Of a DNA stretch of 64,000 nt, positions 46,814 through 62,558 are shown in pieces. Source of the DNA: Komagataella phaffii GS115 (taxonomy: Eukaryota > Ascomycota > Pichiomycetes > Pichiales > Pichiaceae). The stretch is from assembly GCF_000027005.1 (NCBI RefSeq), contig NC_012965.1:1599001-1663000 (forward strand), in the 5' to 3' direction. The translations under genes were made by a program, and so were the position numbers. Positions within the stretch are counted from its first letter, which is position 1; each line of letters opens with the position of its first letter. The notes beneath the pieces were generated by a model. The model did no database searches. It worked only from the letters and a program-made list of their open reading frames with translations, and was not told the origin of the DNA.

Positions 46814-49800
46814 CTACCAACCGATCGCATCTCTACCAATAGGTCTGAAAACTCTGATTTTTCCGCTCTTGAAGTCATTCAACCGGTAACTGTTTGCCTT
46901 GACCTTTCCACGGCTATCCTGTTCGATTACTCTTAGCTTATTTTTCTGAGAGTCGTACTCAGAGATGATTCCACTGTACGGTTCAGTCTTGTTGCCGACT
47001 TCAAATGCCGGTTTGAGTTTATGAGCAACAAATTTTGACTTGAGCATGCATAGCACATCTCCTGGTCTAAACTCATCCTGCTGATTCACTGAGCTGTTGC
47101 TGTTGTTCTTGTAGATGGTGGCACCGTAACCTTTGACGCCAATAGGCGGTAGTATTCCTTCAATCTGAGAATATATTGTTTCGACCAAACTTCCGTCAAG
47201 TTGTTTACCAATAAACGAATGAGCAAGCTGGAACACCTTGGATCCATATTCTTGAGAGTTCCACACCAACGTATCAACAGTAAAAACAGGAGCATCAATT
47301 CTATGGTGCTTTGTCTCGGCCTCTTCGGGAAGGCTTTCGTCCCATTCGACTTCGAAGACATCTTGCGATAAGTCAAATGACAGCACATAGAAATCCCTAT
47401 AGATGGTGTGTCTGTTGCCCCTTCTCTTAATGGTGTTGCTGTCAATTTCAAGCAAAACGTCATCATGTATCCTTGCACTGAACCCAGGAGGAGCACGACC
47501 CTTGACATACCAAGTTTGGTCAGTGAACTTGTTTGACTGAGTGGCAGACAATACGGAATTCTTCCTCTCAATTGAATTGGATCCAGTTGGCGTCTTTTTC
47601 AGTGCTGGAGGAAGCTGTTGGGCTGCGTTAAGATCGGTAGTAGGGGCTGGAACAGGAGGAGGAGGTGGTGCCTCCTTTCTCACTCTAGAAGGTACAATTG
47701 GTGATGGAACATTTGGCGCAAATCCGGGAATTGGTGGAGCAGGAGCTGCAGGTGGGAGTGTTTGGCTCCGACCAACTTTTGGGTCCCTTATCTGATTGAC
47801 CTCTGTCTGAACCTTTCTAACTTCTGGTATGGGAACTGATGGTTTTGTGGCAATATGAGAGGGAGACCTGTTTACATCTGTGTCCTCGTCTGCCTCATAC
47901 CCAGTTACGTTATTATCAGAGTCTTCTGGGCTGTGATGCTCATGATTGAAATTTTGATTCATAGCCTCAGGATCAAATTCTAGCAGAGGTGGGGCTTCTG
48001 AAGCATCACTGATAGTCTGTTTTGGAACATCAGGAGATACAGCAGTCTCAGATACTCCTGCATTGGAATCCCTGAAATCCCTTGTAGGGATTGGGGGAGC
48101 ACCTGGAGGGGGGACCTTAGGAATACTACGTCCCAACTCCTCTGAAAATCTTCTTTGGGCAGAGGGGGAAATATTTTGAGGAGAAATGGGAACCGCAGGG
48201 GCAGGAATAGGTGGAGCCCTATGAGTACCAGGTGAAACTGGTGTGCGTTTGGGAATGGATGGAACTTTAGGTGATACCACTGATGGAGAAATGGGGTCTC
48301 CAACTTCATGTTCCTCTTTTGAACTACTTCGCGTATGCAGTGGAGGAAGGTTTGTAGTTCCAGAAGCGGTATGAGGTTCTGTCTCTGAAACGGGTACCCT
48401 AGGAGTTGGGATAGGAACTGGTCGAGCTGATAGAGGAATTGAAGGGTGACTAGGAACCGGAATAGGTGCCTCTTTTAAGTCAAGAGCTGTAGCATCAGCT
48501 TGCGATGTAACTTCATCTGATTCATCTACTAGTTCAGATTCATCAGATGGACCACTTCCATCATCAGGGGGCTGAAAATGAGTTGCACCAACAGTCTGTG
48601 CAACTGCAACATTTGGCAAAGAACCCGTGTTAGATTCAGCGACATCCAGATGTTCTTTTTCAGTCTTTTCAACTTTCTTTTCATTTTTGGAAGCTGGTTT
48701 ACCTCCAGCAGGAGCGCCGAAGGGGGTAGGTACGCCCATCATACCAAACATTACCAACACCACCAGATAATTTAGCCATACGTTCTCTAAGGTTGCGTCT
48801 TTTTACTTCTTCTTCATCTTCCTCTTCTTCTTCGTCCTCCTCTTCTTTATCATCATCCTGGTTGTTGTCATCCCTGACTTCCTCAATTTCGTTTTGTGAA
48901 CTTGCATCATCTTCATCTTCATTCACTAGTTCATCTTCAATTGTATTGCCCTGGTTTGATTCTATATCCTCGTTATCGCTTCGATTATCATCACTTTCGA
49001 TGGCAACAGAATGTGCAATCTGTTGTTTCTCTACACCGGTAGTTTCCTGGTGTTTTTCAGTGGGACTCTGTTCCTGCGCTGCGGGTAAGGCAGTATCTAG
49101 TACCTCGCCCTGTTGAGAAGCCGCGGTGCTATCAGCAGTTTTAGACCTATCTAAGTTAGTCTCGGTAGGTTCAAGCTCAGTTTCCTGATTCTCAGCAGCT
49201 TGAGTATACTGCTGCTCTTTCTTCTTCTTCTTCTGTTCCTTCCTCTTTAATATAGCCTGAGCTCGTTCGGCTTCTTCTTGCTGACGTTTCTGTAATAAAG
49301 CAATTCTTTCCTTCAGGCTCATTTTTGGCCCTTCCTCTTCCTCTTCTCTCTGAGAATGCTCTGAAACTATGTTTGCAGGATGAGTTTCTTGAGAGATAGA
49401 TTTTGGTTTTGGTTTATCACCAAATCCCTGCGGAACGTAACTTGAAGGGGCAGCTACGAAAGACTTCTTTACAGGTGCTTCATTCACCGGCCCTTTCGTA
49501 GGCATTGGAGCCACTGTCCCATGGTTGAATGTGGATATCCTGTTAAGCATTTCATTCTGAGAAGTGCCGTGATGACCACGAACTGGGCTGGTACTTGTAT
49601 TCTCTGTGGTCTCTGCTTCCTGGTGAGAGACAGTACGGGTAGCGGAAACCTTTGGTTTGGAAAGATCAATTGGACTTCTCTGTTGCTTTGCTGAGTCTTC
49701 TTCCTCTTCCGTTTGGCCTAACTGTGGCCCTGGCTCTTGCGGTTGCTCTTGTTGAGATTCCTGTTTTTGTGATAAATGTGGTTGTTTGGCTTCTTGCTCC

Positions 49801-50093
49801 GCTTGGACATCCTTTTTCTCTTTCGTCTCCAGCTCCAATTCTTCTGCTGGATCTGGCTGCTCCTCCACCTTCTGCACTGCCTCACTGGGAGCAGCTACTA
49901 CCGCAACAAAAGTTTTTGGAAAAATGCCCTCTTTTCTAACTCCGTCCTCATCATAATATCCGCTGAACCATTCTTCATCCTCAATTTCAGAAACAGTGAT
50001 CAACTGACCAACGTCGAAGTTCAAGTCTTCCTCGTAATCTGTGGAGTATTGATACAACGCCTTCACCTTGAAGGGAGGAGTTGCGGTTGCCAT
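46814..50093 (-). CDS. BBC1: SH3 endocytic actin-patch protein BBC1 (MTI1), one apparent frameshift
   Basis: BBC1 binds type I myosins and restrains Las17-driven actin assembly at endocytic patches. The N-terminal SH3 domain is at about residues 8-65 (FKVKALYQYSTDYEEDLNFDVGQLITV...WFSGYY...GIFPKTFV). Glu/Gln-rich and coiled-coil stretches follow, then a very acidic run ending in RRNLRERMAKLSGGVG. A Pro-rich region with many PPxPP motifs and a conserved C-terminal domain come last (QTWYVKGRAPPGF..., GVKGYGATIYKN..., FRPGDVLCML). The reading frame changes at about 48751-48754: removing one A from GGTAATG joins KLSGGVG to MFGMMGVPTPFG, giving about 1,092 residues (1,157 in Saccharomyces). No intron fits. 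The break is either a sequencing indel or a real lesion. Confidence 0.85.
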
Positions 50094-50330
50094 TTTTTTA
50101 GATAATGAAACAGCTTAATGCAGCAAATAATGCTCAATTAGATCAATCACAGAAGTAGTAAAATAAGGAAGGTACAATCAAAGGACAGTTCGATCCTAGA
50201 AGGAGTTCCAATGAAAGCGTAGTATTGGTGAAGGACGGGGGAGACGATCCAGGTTGATGATATAGGCGTGACACGATCAACAGACATCAGACATCCACAA
50301 ATTACAATCATTAATTTACTCATTATCTTA

Positions 50331-55451
<5,121 letters not shown>

Positions 55452-55644
55452 TTAGTGAAAAAACTACTCTGCTCCAAGGTTAGAAGGTGTGTTGATGTAT
55501 GAGCGTAAGCAGGAAGCCAGGTATTTTTTTAAGAGATTCTGATCGAGGCCAACTACAAATCGAGATTGTCAGGAGGGGACAGAGGACAAAGGATCACACC
55601 AGCCTACAGAACAGCTAGCCCAGCCTCTCAGGAACTTACAGTAA

Positions 55645-57714
55645 ATGCCACACGTTGACAGAATACTCCCGGGAAAGGACACGTTGCGGCTTCTGTTGAC
55701 GACAGACAATCATGTCGGATACAATGAGTTGGATCCGATTGTTGGGGATGACAGTTGGAAGACCTTTGAAGAGATAATGCTGCTAGCCAAAGACAGGGAT
55801 GTTGACATGGTGCTTCAATCGGGAGATCTGTTTCACGTTAACAAACCGACAAAGAAATCAATGTACCATGTGATGAGGATCCTGAGGTCCAATTGTTACG
55901 GAGAGAAACCCATAGAGTTTGAGCTACTCTCAGATCCTTCTCTCTGTCTAGATAACAGGGGTTTCAACTACCCTAACTATGAAGACCCCAATATAAATGT
56001 TTCTGTTCCGTTTTTTGCCATTTCGGGCAATCATGACGATGCTACAGGTGACGACAACTTGTCTCCCTTGGACGTTCTAAGCGTGAGTGGGTTGATGAAC
56101 TATTTTGGAAGAGTGGTGGACAATGACAATATTAATGTAAAGCCCTTGTTGTTTCAAAAAGGCAGAACCAAACTGGCTCTTTATGGGATGTCCAATATCA
56201 GGGATGAAAGAATGTTCAAGACATTTAGAGATGGAAGGGTTACATTCTCTACCCCAGGTATTCAGACTGATTCATGGTTCAATCTAATGTGTGTGCATCA
56301 GAACCATGTCCAGCATGGTGCTAGAACTGCATATTTGCCAGAGAACTTTTTGCCTACTTTCTTGGACCTTGTTGTGTGGGGTCACGAACATGATTGCATA
56401 CCTTACCCTGTCCCCAACCCTGAGACTGGATTCGACACGCTACAACCGGGCTCCTCAGTGGCTACGTCTTTGTCCAATGGGGAGACGCTGGAGAAAAATG
56501 TGTTCATTCTAAATATAAAAGGAAAAGACTATTCTTTGGAGAAGATTCCTCTGAAGACAGTTAGACCGTTTGTTATGAAAGATATCAGTCTAACTCAACT
56601 GGGACTAAACCCAAATTCCAGGAATAAAAAGGAAGTTCTTGATTTTATGATTGACGAGATTAATGGGCTTATTGAAGAAGCTCAGAAGTCATGGTTGGAT
56701 AAACAAGCTGAAAACTCTTCAAGCGTAGATGATAGCGAGGTAGATACCCCATTACCTTTAGTTCGTCTAAGGGTGGAATATTCAGGCGGCTTTGAAGTGG
56801 AAAACCCCAGAAGGTTTTCGAATCGGTTTGTTGGTAAAGTTGCCAATGTCAACGACATAGTCATTTTCCATAGGAAGAAGGAGCATACAACGGGGGCAAC
56901 CCGAACTAAACCTAATTTGAAGAACGGCGAGGAACATTTAGAGTTAGATGAGTTGAATATTTCTAAACTTGTTGACACGTTTGTGGATGATAATCAGTTG
57001 AATCTACTAAATAAGAAGGACGTGGGATCTGTTGTCAAAGCCTTCGTTGAGAAAGATGACAAGGCGGCCTTGAAAACATTCATAGATGAAGAATTATCCA
57101 AAGACCTCAAACTGTTGATGGGTTTAAGCCATGGAGAACACATAGAAGATGAGTCAATTTCCCAAAAGAAATCCTTCAATAAGATATTGAAGGATATCAA
57201 AAAGGAAAAGTCTCAGGCATTGATGAGCAAAATTTGTACGGACTCCATTAAACACATCCCGGAAAGTTTGCCAGAAAGACCAGCATTCTTAAGATCAATT
57301 ACTGGACCGGACAGAGACTCAGAGGATGCGCAGCCTAAACTTACAAACCGCAAAATATCGCCATCTGTCACAAAGAAACGCGTTTCCAAGCCTAGCATTC
57401 AATCGATAGTTTCTTCAGAGTCAGAGATCCTGTCCGAAGAATTAGATGATTTCATAGATGATGATATTGATGAGGACATGGATATCAATTCGAATTCCGA
57501 GTCAGATATTGACGATTTCATTGATGTTCCTCCGCCAAAGAAAACTAGACAAACCAGAGCAAAAGCTAAGACTGCGCCCATAGCTAAACCAAGGGCCACG
57601 CCCAAACCAAAAACAAAACCAAAACCAAAACCAAAACCGAAACCAAAAACTGCCAAGCCCAAAGAAACGGGAGAGACTCTGGGATCTTTGATTGGCAACC
57701 TAAGTAGACGTTGA
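55645..57714 (+). CDS. MRE11: DNA double-strand break repair nuclease (MRE11)
   Basis: MRE11 is the manganese nuclease of the MRX complex, acting in end resection, telomere maintenance and meiosis. The 689 residues (692 in Saccharomyces) carry the calcineurin-like phosphoesterase motifs in order: LLTTDNHVGY, LQSGDLFHVNKPTKKSMYHVMRIL, FAISGNHDDATG, VHQNHVQHG and VVWGHEHDCIPYP. A capping domain follows with LVRLRVEYSGGFEVENPRRFSNRFVGKVAN. The C-terminal tail is acidic, then strongly basic (KPKPKTKPKPKPKP), as expected for the DNA-binding end. It is divergent from GCN2, with 223 bases between starts. Confidence 0.96.
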   Translation: MPHVDRILPGKDTLRLLLTTDNHVGYNELDPIVGDDSWKTFEEIMLLAKDRDVDMVLQSGDLFHVNKPTKKSMYHVMRILRSNCYGEKPIEFELLSDPSLCLDNRGFNYPNYEDPNINVSVPFFAISGNHDDATGDDNLSPLDVLSVSGLMNYFGRVVDNDNINVKPLLFQKGRTKLALYGMSNIRDERMFKTFRDGRVTFSTPGIQTDSWFNLMCVHQNHVQHGARTAYLPENFLPTFLDLVVWGHEHDCIPYPVPNPETGFDTLQPGSSVATSLSNGETLEKNVFILNIKGKDYSLEKIPLKTVRPFVMKDISLTQLGLNPNSRNKKEVLDFMIDEINGLIEEAQKSWLDKQAENSSSVDDSEVDTPLPLVRLRVEYSGGFEVENPRRFSNRFVGKVANVNDIVIFHRKKEHTTGATRTKPNLKNGEEHLELDELNISKLVDTFVDDNQLNLLNKKDVGSVVKAFVEKDDKAALKTFIDEELSKDLKLLMGLSHGEHIEDESISQKKSFNKILKDIKKEKSQALMSKICTDSIKHIPESLPERPAFLRSITGPDRDSEDAQPKLTNRKISPSVTKKRVSKPSIQSIVSSESEILSEELDDFIDDDIDEDMDINSNSESDIDDFIDVPPPKKTRQTRAKAKTAPIAKPRATPKPKTKPKPKPKPKPKTAKPKETGETLGSLIGNLSRR
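57600..57652 (+). repeat. CCAAAA hexanucleotide repeat within MRE11
   Basis: An imperfect run of six-base units (CCAAAA, with CCGAAA and CAAAAA variants) encodes alternating Lys-Pro in the basic tail of MRE11. Its pure core is four to five units. Short perfect repeats in coding DNA like this are prone to length change without losing frame. Confidence 0.8.
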
Positions 57715-57758
57715 CGAAGACAAACTTCCAATTAATATACATATATGATGATAAAAAT

Positions 57759-58994
57759 CTATAAATTCGTTAGATACTCTCTTTTCCAAGTCCAATATTC
57801 TTGCAGTCGAAGAGCACAATACTCTGAATAGTCAAACTCTATCAATGATATTTTACTCTGGATACCAGCCCAGATTCCCCAGTAAAACCCTGGAAGCCCA
57901 AAAAACAAAGAAATTTCATCGATAAGTTGACTAACGTCAGCCTCGTCAACTTGCTTGTCCACAGAGGCAGAGACGTAAGATCTTACCCAGCTTCTTAGAA
58001 TTGGGTTATCCTGGGATATATCGAGAATTCTGGATTGATCGCATTCAAAACCCTGCCATTCAACCAGATGGTTTGCGATATCAAATGCCCTTGGTCCTGG
58101 CAGAACGTATTCGTAATCAATAAAAAGAATAGGGTTATTTTCAATAGTGGGCAACTTGCTACTAGTTGGGGTTCCTCTCAGAATCACATTTCCACTTAGT
58201 AAATCACAATGACAGGTAACAGTTGGAGATTTGTTTGAGATTTGGCTTTTTATCCATTCCAGCTCTTTCCTGAAAATGGCTTGTAGATCTAATTTATCGT
58301 GGGTGTCCTGCAAAATGTCTTTATTTTCAAGGCATGATTTTTCAAGCTCTTTTATAGGAGGCAGAATATTGATCCAAGCCTCCAAAAGCTGCCAGATGTC
58401 TGCCGAAAACTTCTGTGAAGCACCTTGGGCATTAGTGAACGATTTCAACTTCACAAGGGCGTTTTCTATTTCGTCTTTGTCAATAATGTTATGCCACTGT
58501 CCTAGGCGTTGTGCAATCAAAGGGTATAAGGTGGGGTCAGACAGTTCCTCTGGGGTCAACGAGCGACCTTCCAGATATCCGTAGACCAACCCGTTACCAA
58601 ATCGACTAAAAATTTGGGGGGCCAAACCCAGATTATTCAGGAGCAACTGGGACACAAACTCTCTATCTCTGTCTATGATCATGTCTGTGCCCTTACCATA
58701 CGTTCTGATCAAGACATGTTCCTTCTTGAGACGCGAAGTGCAAGACGCCAGCAACAGCATATTGGTGATTCCACCGGTGAGCTGCTGGAGCTCAATCTTT
58801 GACTTTTTCCACTCGGGGAAAACTCGTTCCAGCAGGTTCAAAAATTGTTTATCAGATTCAGTTTTAATCTCGTGCTGAAAAGAGATCATGATATTGGGTA
58901 AATAAAGTGCAGAAGCCTGCAGTTGCAGGCTTTGCTCCGCCTGGATCATTTCCAGACCCTTGGAGGAGACCAGACAGTACACAGAAGAAGTCAT
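57759..58994 (-). CDS. EKI1: Ethanolamine/choline kinase (EKI1/CKI1 family)
   Basis: This 411-residue enzyme phosphorylates ethanolamine or choline in the CDP-ethanolamine/CDP-choline (Kennedy) routes. It has the family signatures: LTGGITNMLL near residue 64, VLIRTYGKGTDMIIDRDREF, LGLAPQIFSRFGNGLVYGYLEGRSLTPEEL, the Brenner-type catalytic loop TCHCDLLSGNVIL, and FIDYEYVLPGPRAFDIANHLVEW with the metal-binding Asp. It is shorter than Saccharomyces Cki1 and Eki1 (over 500), which carry N-terminal extensions, and its motifs look closer to animal ethanolamine kinases. Substrate preference cannot be told from sequence. It is convergent with MRE11, with 44 bases between stops. Confidence 0.8.
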   Translation of the reverse strand: MTSSVYCLVSSKGLEMIQAEQSLQLQASALYLPNIMISFQHEIKTESDKQFLNLLERVFPEWKKSKIELQQLTGGITNMLLLASCTSRLKKEHVLIRTYGKGTDMIIDRDREFVSQLLLNNLGLAPQIFSRFGNGLVYGYLEGRSLTPEELSDPTLYPLIAQRLGQWHNIIDKDEIENALVKLKSFTNAQGASQKFSADIWQLLEAWINILPPIKELEKSCLENKDILQDTHDKLDLQAIFRKELEWIKSQISNKSPTVTCHCDLLSGNVILRGTPTSSKLPTIENNPILFIDYEYVLPGPRAFDIANHLVEWQGFECDQSRILDISQDNPILRSWVRSYVSASVDKQVDEADVSQLIDEISLFFGLPGFYWGIWAGIQSKISLIEFDYSEYCALRLQEYWTWKREYLTNL

Positions 58995-59254
58995 ACAAAA
59001 AGCTGGGGTCTTCGATAAGGAAGAAGAAAAAGGAGGGTGAAACTGAATGGTTGTTCAATCTGCTCTAATCAAGAAAAATAAGAAATCGCTGGATCTGTCA
59101 CGTGAGTAATAGATAGTGGTATGGGTGCTCAGCCTTGCATATGAAAATGTCCGCTGCAGTTTATTTCTGTACTTAGTAAGATGCAGTGTTCGTTTATATA
59201 TATATAACAGCATGAGTAGTCAATAATGTCCGCAATAAGCTACCACGCAAATTG

Positions 59255-60097
59255 TTACACCTGGCAGCCGCCGTCGGCAGGCTCGTAACAGGGATCCTCG
59301 TCCTCCAAGTTGTAAGGAATGTAGCTTTTCTCAGAGTAGATAGAAGGGTAATATCTTCTGTATGACCACCAAGCTACCAGGGTACCAAGCAAGGAGCCCA
59401 GAATGACATCAATAAAATGGTGTCTGTAATCAGCGGTTCTGGAAATGGCAATGTAGGCAGCTCCTAGTGTTGGAAGTCCGGCAATGTAATGTCTCCATGT
59501 TCCAACATCCTTGTGGCCAATAAAGAACTGGCCACTTAAAAACAGCGTCAGGTAGAACAATGTTGAGAATGCAATACTGGAATGGCCGGAAGGAGTGGTT
59601 CTGAATCCCTCTTGGATTAGTTCCCAGTTGTCGTTCGTGCAGATATCTTTCGCAAAGTACAAAACATCAGGAAGGGCATCTGGAGAAGGGATACATCTTG
59701 CAAGGAAATCGGGACGGCATCTTCCAATCCAATTTTTCAAAATATCGGTGATGGTAAGGTTTGTGTAAAATGACACCAAGAAGCCAACCAGGGACAGATA
59801 AGTCACGTATATCTTGTGTGGTGAGTCTGTCAAAAGCAACCCAAAGAAGAAAATAGCCACCAATGGCAATCCAAAGGAGATGTTGAACAGCTGGTGGGTT
59901 GTGACTCTCTCGTGCTCAGCAAAAGGATGCGATATGGTCAGATCATTGATTGAAAACTGTCTTTCATATGGGGCCGAATTCCAGAGGATGATGTTGACAC
60001 CAAAAAGTACGGCAATCATAATCAGGTCGGGGACCTTCCATTTACGGAGGAAATTATAGTATGGCACGTTCTCAAGATTCAGTGTAGCTCTATTCAT
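59255..60097 (-). CDS. DPP1: Diacylglycerol pyrophosphate/lipid phosphate phosphatase (DPP1)
   Basis: This 280-residue integral membrane PAP2-family phosphatase removes phosphate from diacylglycerol pyrophosphate and phosphatidate in the vacuole membrane. The three phosphatase motifs are present: KNWIGRCRP (Lys121-Pro129), PSGH (169-172) and SRTADYRHHFIDVILG, with the catalytic His at 226 and Asp at 230. About six membrane helices can be seen. FERQF/DLTISHP-type sequence near the start (YERQFSINDLTISHPFAEHERVT) matches Dpp1 better than Lpp1. Confidence 0.92.
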   Translation of the reverse strand: MNRATLNLENVPYYNFLRKWKVPDLIMIAVLFGVNIILWNSAPYERQFSINDLTISHPFAEHERVTTHQLFNISFGLPLVAIFFFGLLLTDSPHKIYVTYLSLVGFLVSFYTNLTITDILKNWIGRCRPDFLARCIPSPDALPDVLYFAKDICTNDNWELIQEGFRTTPSGHSSIAFSTLFYLTLFLSGQFFIGHKDVGTWRHYIAGLPTLGAAYIAISRTADYRHHFIDVILGSLLGTLVAWWSYRRYYPSIYSEKSYIPYNLEDEDPCYEPADGGCQV

Positions 60098-60313
60098 TTG
60101 GCATCAATTTGGGGGCTTTCAAGGGAAAGGAAGGAAGAGGCAAATAAATAATTTGGGGAAGAACCTGTCTATCTGGCAAACTGATTGTGGAAGGGTGTCT
60201 CCCTCGTGGGACGACTCACAGTCGCGAGCTGCGTGGAGCAAGAATCGGTAGATCCTTCCCCACGAAACTCTATGTCGGGTATGTAATCTTCCTATCAACT
60301 CCATCTACAAACC

Positions 60314-60988
60314 ATGTCCTCTGCCGTCATTCCTTTGGAGTCTAATCCTGAGATATTTTCCAGTTTTGGTACGCAACTGGGTTTACTCCCCCGATACGCT
60401 TTCTATGACATATTCTCTCTAGATGCTGAAATGCTCAGTTTATACCCTCGTCCAAATGATGGCGTAATTCTGTTGTTCCCCGTAACCAAAGAGTACGAAG
60501 AGTTCAAGGCCAAGGAAACTCCTTCTGAAGACGTGAATATACATTGGTATAAGCAGAAGGTCAAGAATGCCTGTGGATTGTATGCGCTATTGCATATTCT
60601 GACTAATGCTTCCAAAGACCATTTACAGCAAGATCGAAGTAACATTCTAGACCGTTACGAAAAGAACCAGGAAAGTATTGACCTACTCATTCAGGATGTC
60701 TCTAAACATATATACAACCAGTACGCCGTGCAGGGAGAAACCGAAGCACCGTCAGCTGAAGAGGATATCACCCTTCATTTCATAACTTTTGTGAAAAATA
60801 GTGATGGCAAGTTGATTGAATTGGATGGACGTCGAGATGGACCTATCGATCTCGGGACTTTGGATGAGAGCAGCATGGATATTCTTGATAGTCAATTGTT
60901 GAAAAATCGTATTGAGACGTATATGGGACTGGTGGATGAAGAAAACAGAAACAACTTTGCTCTCATGGGACTGGGGCCTATTGATTAA
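60314..60988 (+). CDS. YUH1: Ubiquitin C-terminal hydrolase, UCH family (YUH1)
   Basis: YUH1 is a cysteine protease that trims small adducts from the ubiquitin and Rub1/Nedd8 C-terminus. The 224 residues (236 in Saccharomyces) contain the active Cys87 in KNACGLYALLHIL, the catalytic His155 in LHFITF and Asp171 in ELDGRRDGP. The crossover-loop region between about 130 and 152 is acidic. The gene is convergent with the glutaredoxin-like gene, with 38 bases between stops. Confidence 0.95.
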   Translation: MSSAVIPLESNPEIFSSFGTQLGLLPRYAFYDIFSLDAEMLSLYPRPNDGVILLFPVTKEYEEFKAKETPSEDVNIHWYKQKVKNACGLYALLHILTNASKDHLQQDRSNILDRYEKNQESIDLLIQDVSKHIYNQYAVQGETEAPSAEEDITLHFITFVKNSDGKLIELDGRRDGPIDLGTLDESSMDILDSQLLKNRIETYMGLVDEENRNNFALMGLGPID

Positions 60989-61026
60989 GTATTTAGTGTG
61001 GGTTCACCGGAAAGTCATTATGAAGG

Positions 61027-61401
61027 CTAATCTATTAATTCTCCGATGATTTCCTGTTTGTCTAATCTATGCATGTATTTCACGATTGGCATGTCTTCTC
61101 TTTCTATGTGTATTACGGGAACATCGTACCTGTACATTTCAAAGTACTTTTCATTTGCCAAAATGTCGATATATTGTAGGTCGACGCCTCTTTCCATGAC
61201 TTGGGGTTCTTGAAGAACATCTTGAAGCACCAGTTTAGCCTCTTCACACAGTTGGCAATTCTCCTTGGTGAAAAACTTAATGCTGGTTTTTGGAAAGGCT
61301 CCGGGAGATTGGATGAACCTCCTAGACGTCCTCAGGCCGAAACATGGCTGAACAGTGCATGCACTTTTGGCCAAACGAAACATCAAAACAGAGAGTAGCA
61401 A
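61027..61401 (-). CDS. Glutaredoxin-like protein (YDR286C/DUF836 family)
   Basis: This 124-residue thioredoxin-fold protein has a CxxC redox motif in FFTKENCQLCEEAK, a VDLQYIDI strand and a DVPVIHIE cis-Pro region. These are the features of the YDR286C family, whose function is not well defined. The N-terminal 38 residues are basic and Ser-rich (FRLAKSACTVQPCFGLRTSRRF), suggesting mitochondrial import. A second Met at codon 7 could be the start. Confidence 0.85.
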   Translation of the reverse strand: MLLSVLMFRLAKSACTVQPCFGLRTSRRFIQSPGAFPKTSIKFFTKENCQLCEEAKLVLQDVLQEPQVMERGVDLQYIDILANEKYFEMYRYDVPVIHIEREDMPIVKYMHRLDKQEIIGELID

Positions 61402-61504
61402 TCTGTTTTTCGATATTCAGCGATTACTTTTATAGGTTATGAATTTTAACATCTAACATCTGAACTCCCCACCGCCTCCTCCTTACTGTCTATAAAGTTC
61501 CTTC

Positions 61505-62398
61505 CTAGTAAACCCGTAAAAAATCACTTAACCACTGTCCGATGACCTTCACCATTTTGTCCGTTGTTTGGTGTCCGGCCTCTTTATCTATATACAGTGT
61601 CACCGAATCTCCTCCGGCTCTTGCATTCTCCATCTCCTCCACCCATTCCTCTGTATACTCCTTGGGAACCAGCTTATCCAGCTCTCCACATAATGCCAGC
61701 ACTTTGACATGGTTTGGGAAGTTCTCCGAGATTTGGTAGTCCTGTTTGGTGACGTAATTGTGGAAACTTTCAGGCCATTTTTCACTGTCGCCCGAGTTCA
61801 ACTTCAGATCTTCGTACGAGAGTCTTCGAAAATTCAGTGTCAGCTCTCTGGATTCCTTCAGACGATTTAGCAAAAGGCTACTGACGTCTGGACACCCAAT
61901 GATAGGGATGATACATTCAATATTATCAGGAATTCGAACAGCCATTCTATAACAGGCATGGCCACCCATTGATATGCCCAAGGCTAAGTTCCTGAATACG
62001 TACCCGGGATACAATCCGGGGAGCATGTTCGATATCAGACACGCGTCATCAACGGAGCCATCAATGTTTGATATCATGTCAATCGCATGCGTGATATTGC
62101 CTTGCTTCCACTCATCATTTCTTTCGGTTTCAATCAAGCGCTCCCCGTGGTTACGCATATCAAAATTGACCATTATGAGAGGCAGAGACCTTCCATTGCA
62201 ATTGGAGGAGTAAATCTCCAAGATTTGGAGTCCAATCTTCTCAATGTACTCCTTGTTCTGGCCCCTTCCGTGAAACAAATAGCACACGGCCACGCTGGGC
62301 GGAGAACTTATGTCTGGGGAGGGCAATTGTCCAAGTCCATAAAGGTAGACCTTAACTCCCCCAATGGTTCTGGTTGTCCTATCTACAATTGGAGCCAT
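61505..62398 (-). CDS. Alpha/beta-hydrolase, unknown substrate
   Basis: This 297-residue alpha/beta-hydrolase has an oxyanion region LFHGRGQNKEY, the nucleophile elbow ALGISMGGHACYRMA with catalytic Ser in GxSxGG, an acid-loop candidate ALCGELDKLVP (Asp), and the His in DKEAGHQTTDKM. The triad therefore looks complete. It resembles uncharacterised fungal esterase-like proteins. I do not recognise a specific function, and no signal peptide or peroxisome signal is visible (C-terminus FLRVY). Confidence 0.8.
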   Translation of the reverse strand: MAPIVDRTTRTIGGVKVYLYGLGQLPSPDISSPPSVAVCYLFHGRGQNKEYIEKIGLQILEIYSSNCNGRSLPLIMVNFDMRNHGERLIETERNDEWKQGNITHAIDMISNIDGSVDDACLISNMLPGLYPGYVFRNLALGISMGGHACYRMAVRIPDNIECIIPIIGCPDVSSLLLNRLKESRELTLNFRRLSYEDLKLNSGDSEKWPESFHNYVTKQDYQISENFPNHVKVLALCGELDKLVPKEYTEEWVEEMENARAGGDSVTLYIDKEAGHQTTDKMVKVIGQWLSDFLRVY

Positions 62399-62558
62399 TA
62401 GTGGGAGAAAGGAGAAGTAACTGGATTAGTTTCGGTCTGGGGTAGAACCCTCGGCATACTAAGATTCCCTTTCCCCTGACCCAAACGCCCGGAAAGCCCC
62501 GACATTCTCAACTCCGAGATCGTTAATAATTATAATTGTGATACTATATATAAATTGT

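Noticed and set aside
48793..49116. Ser-rich open frame opposite BBC1
   Set aside because: It is the antisense shadow of the acidic Glu/Asp codons of BBC1.
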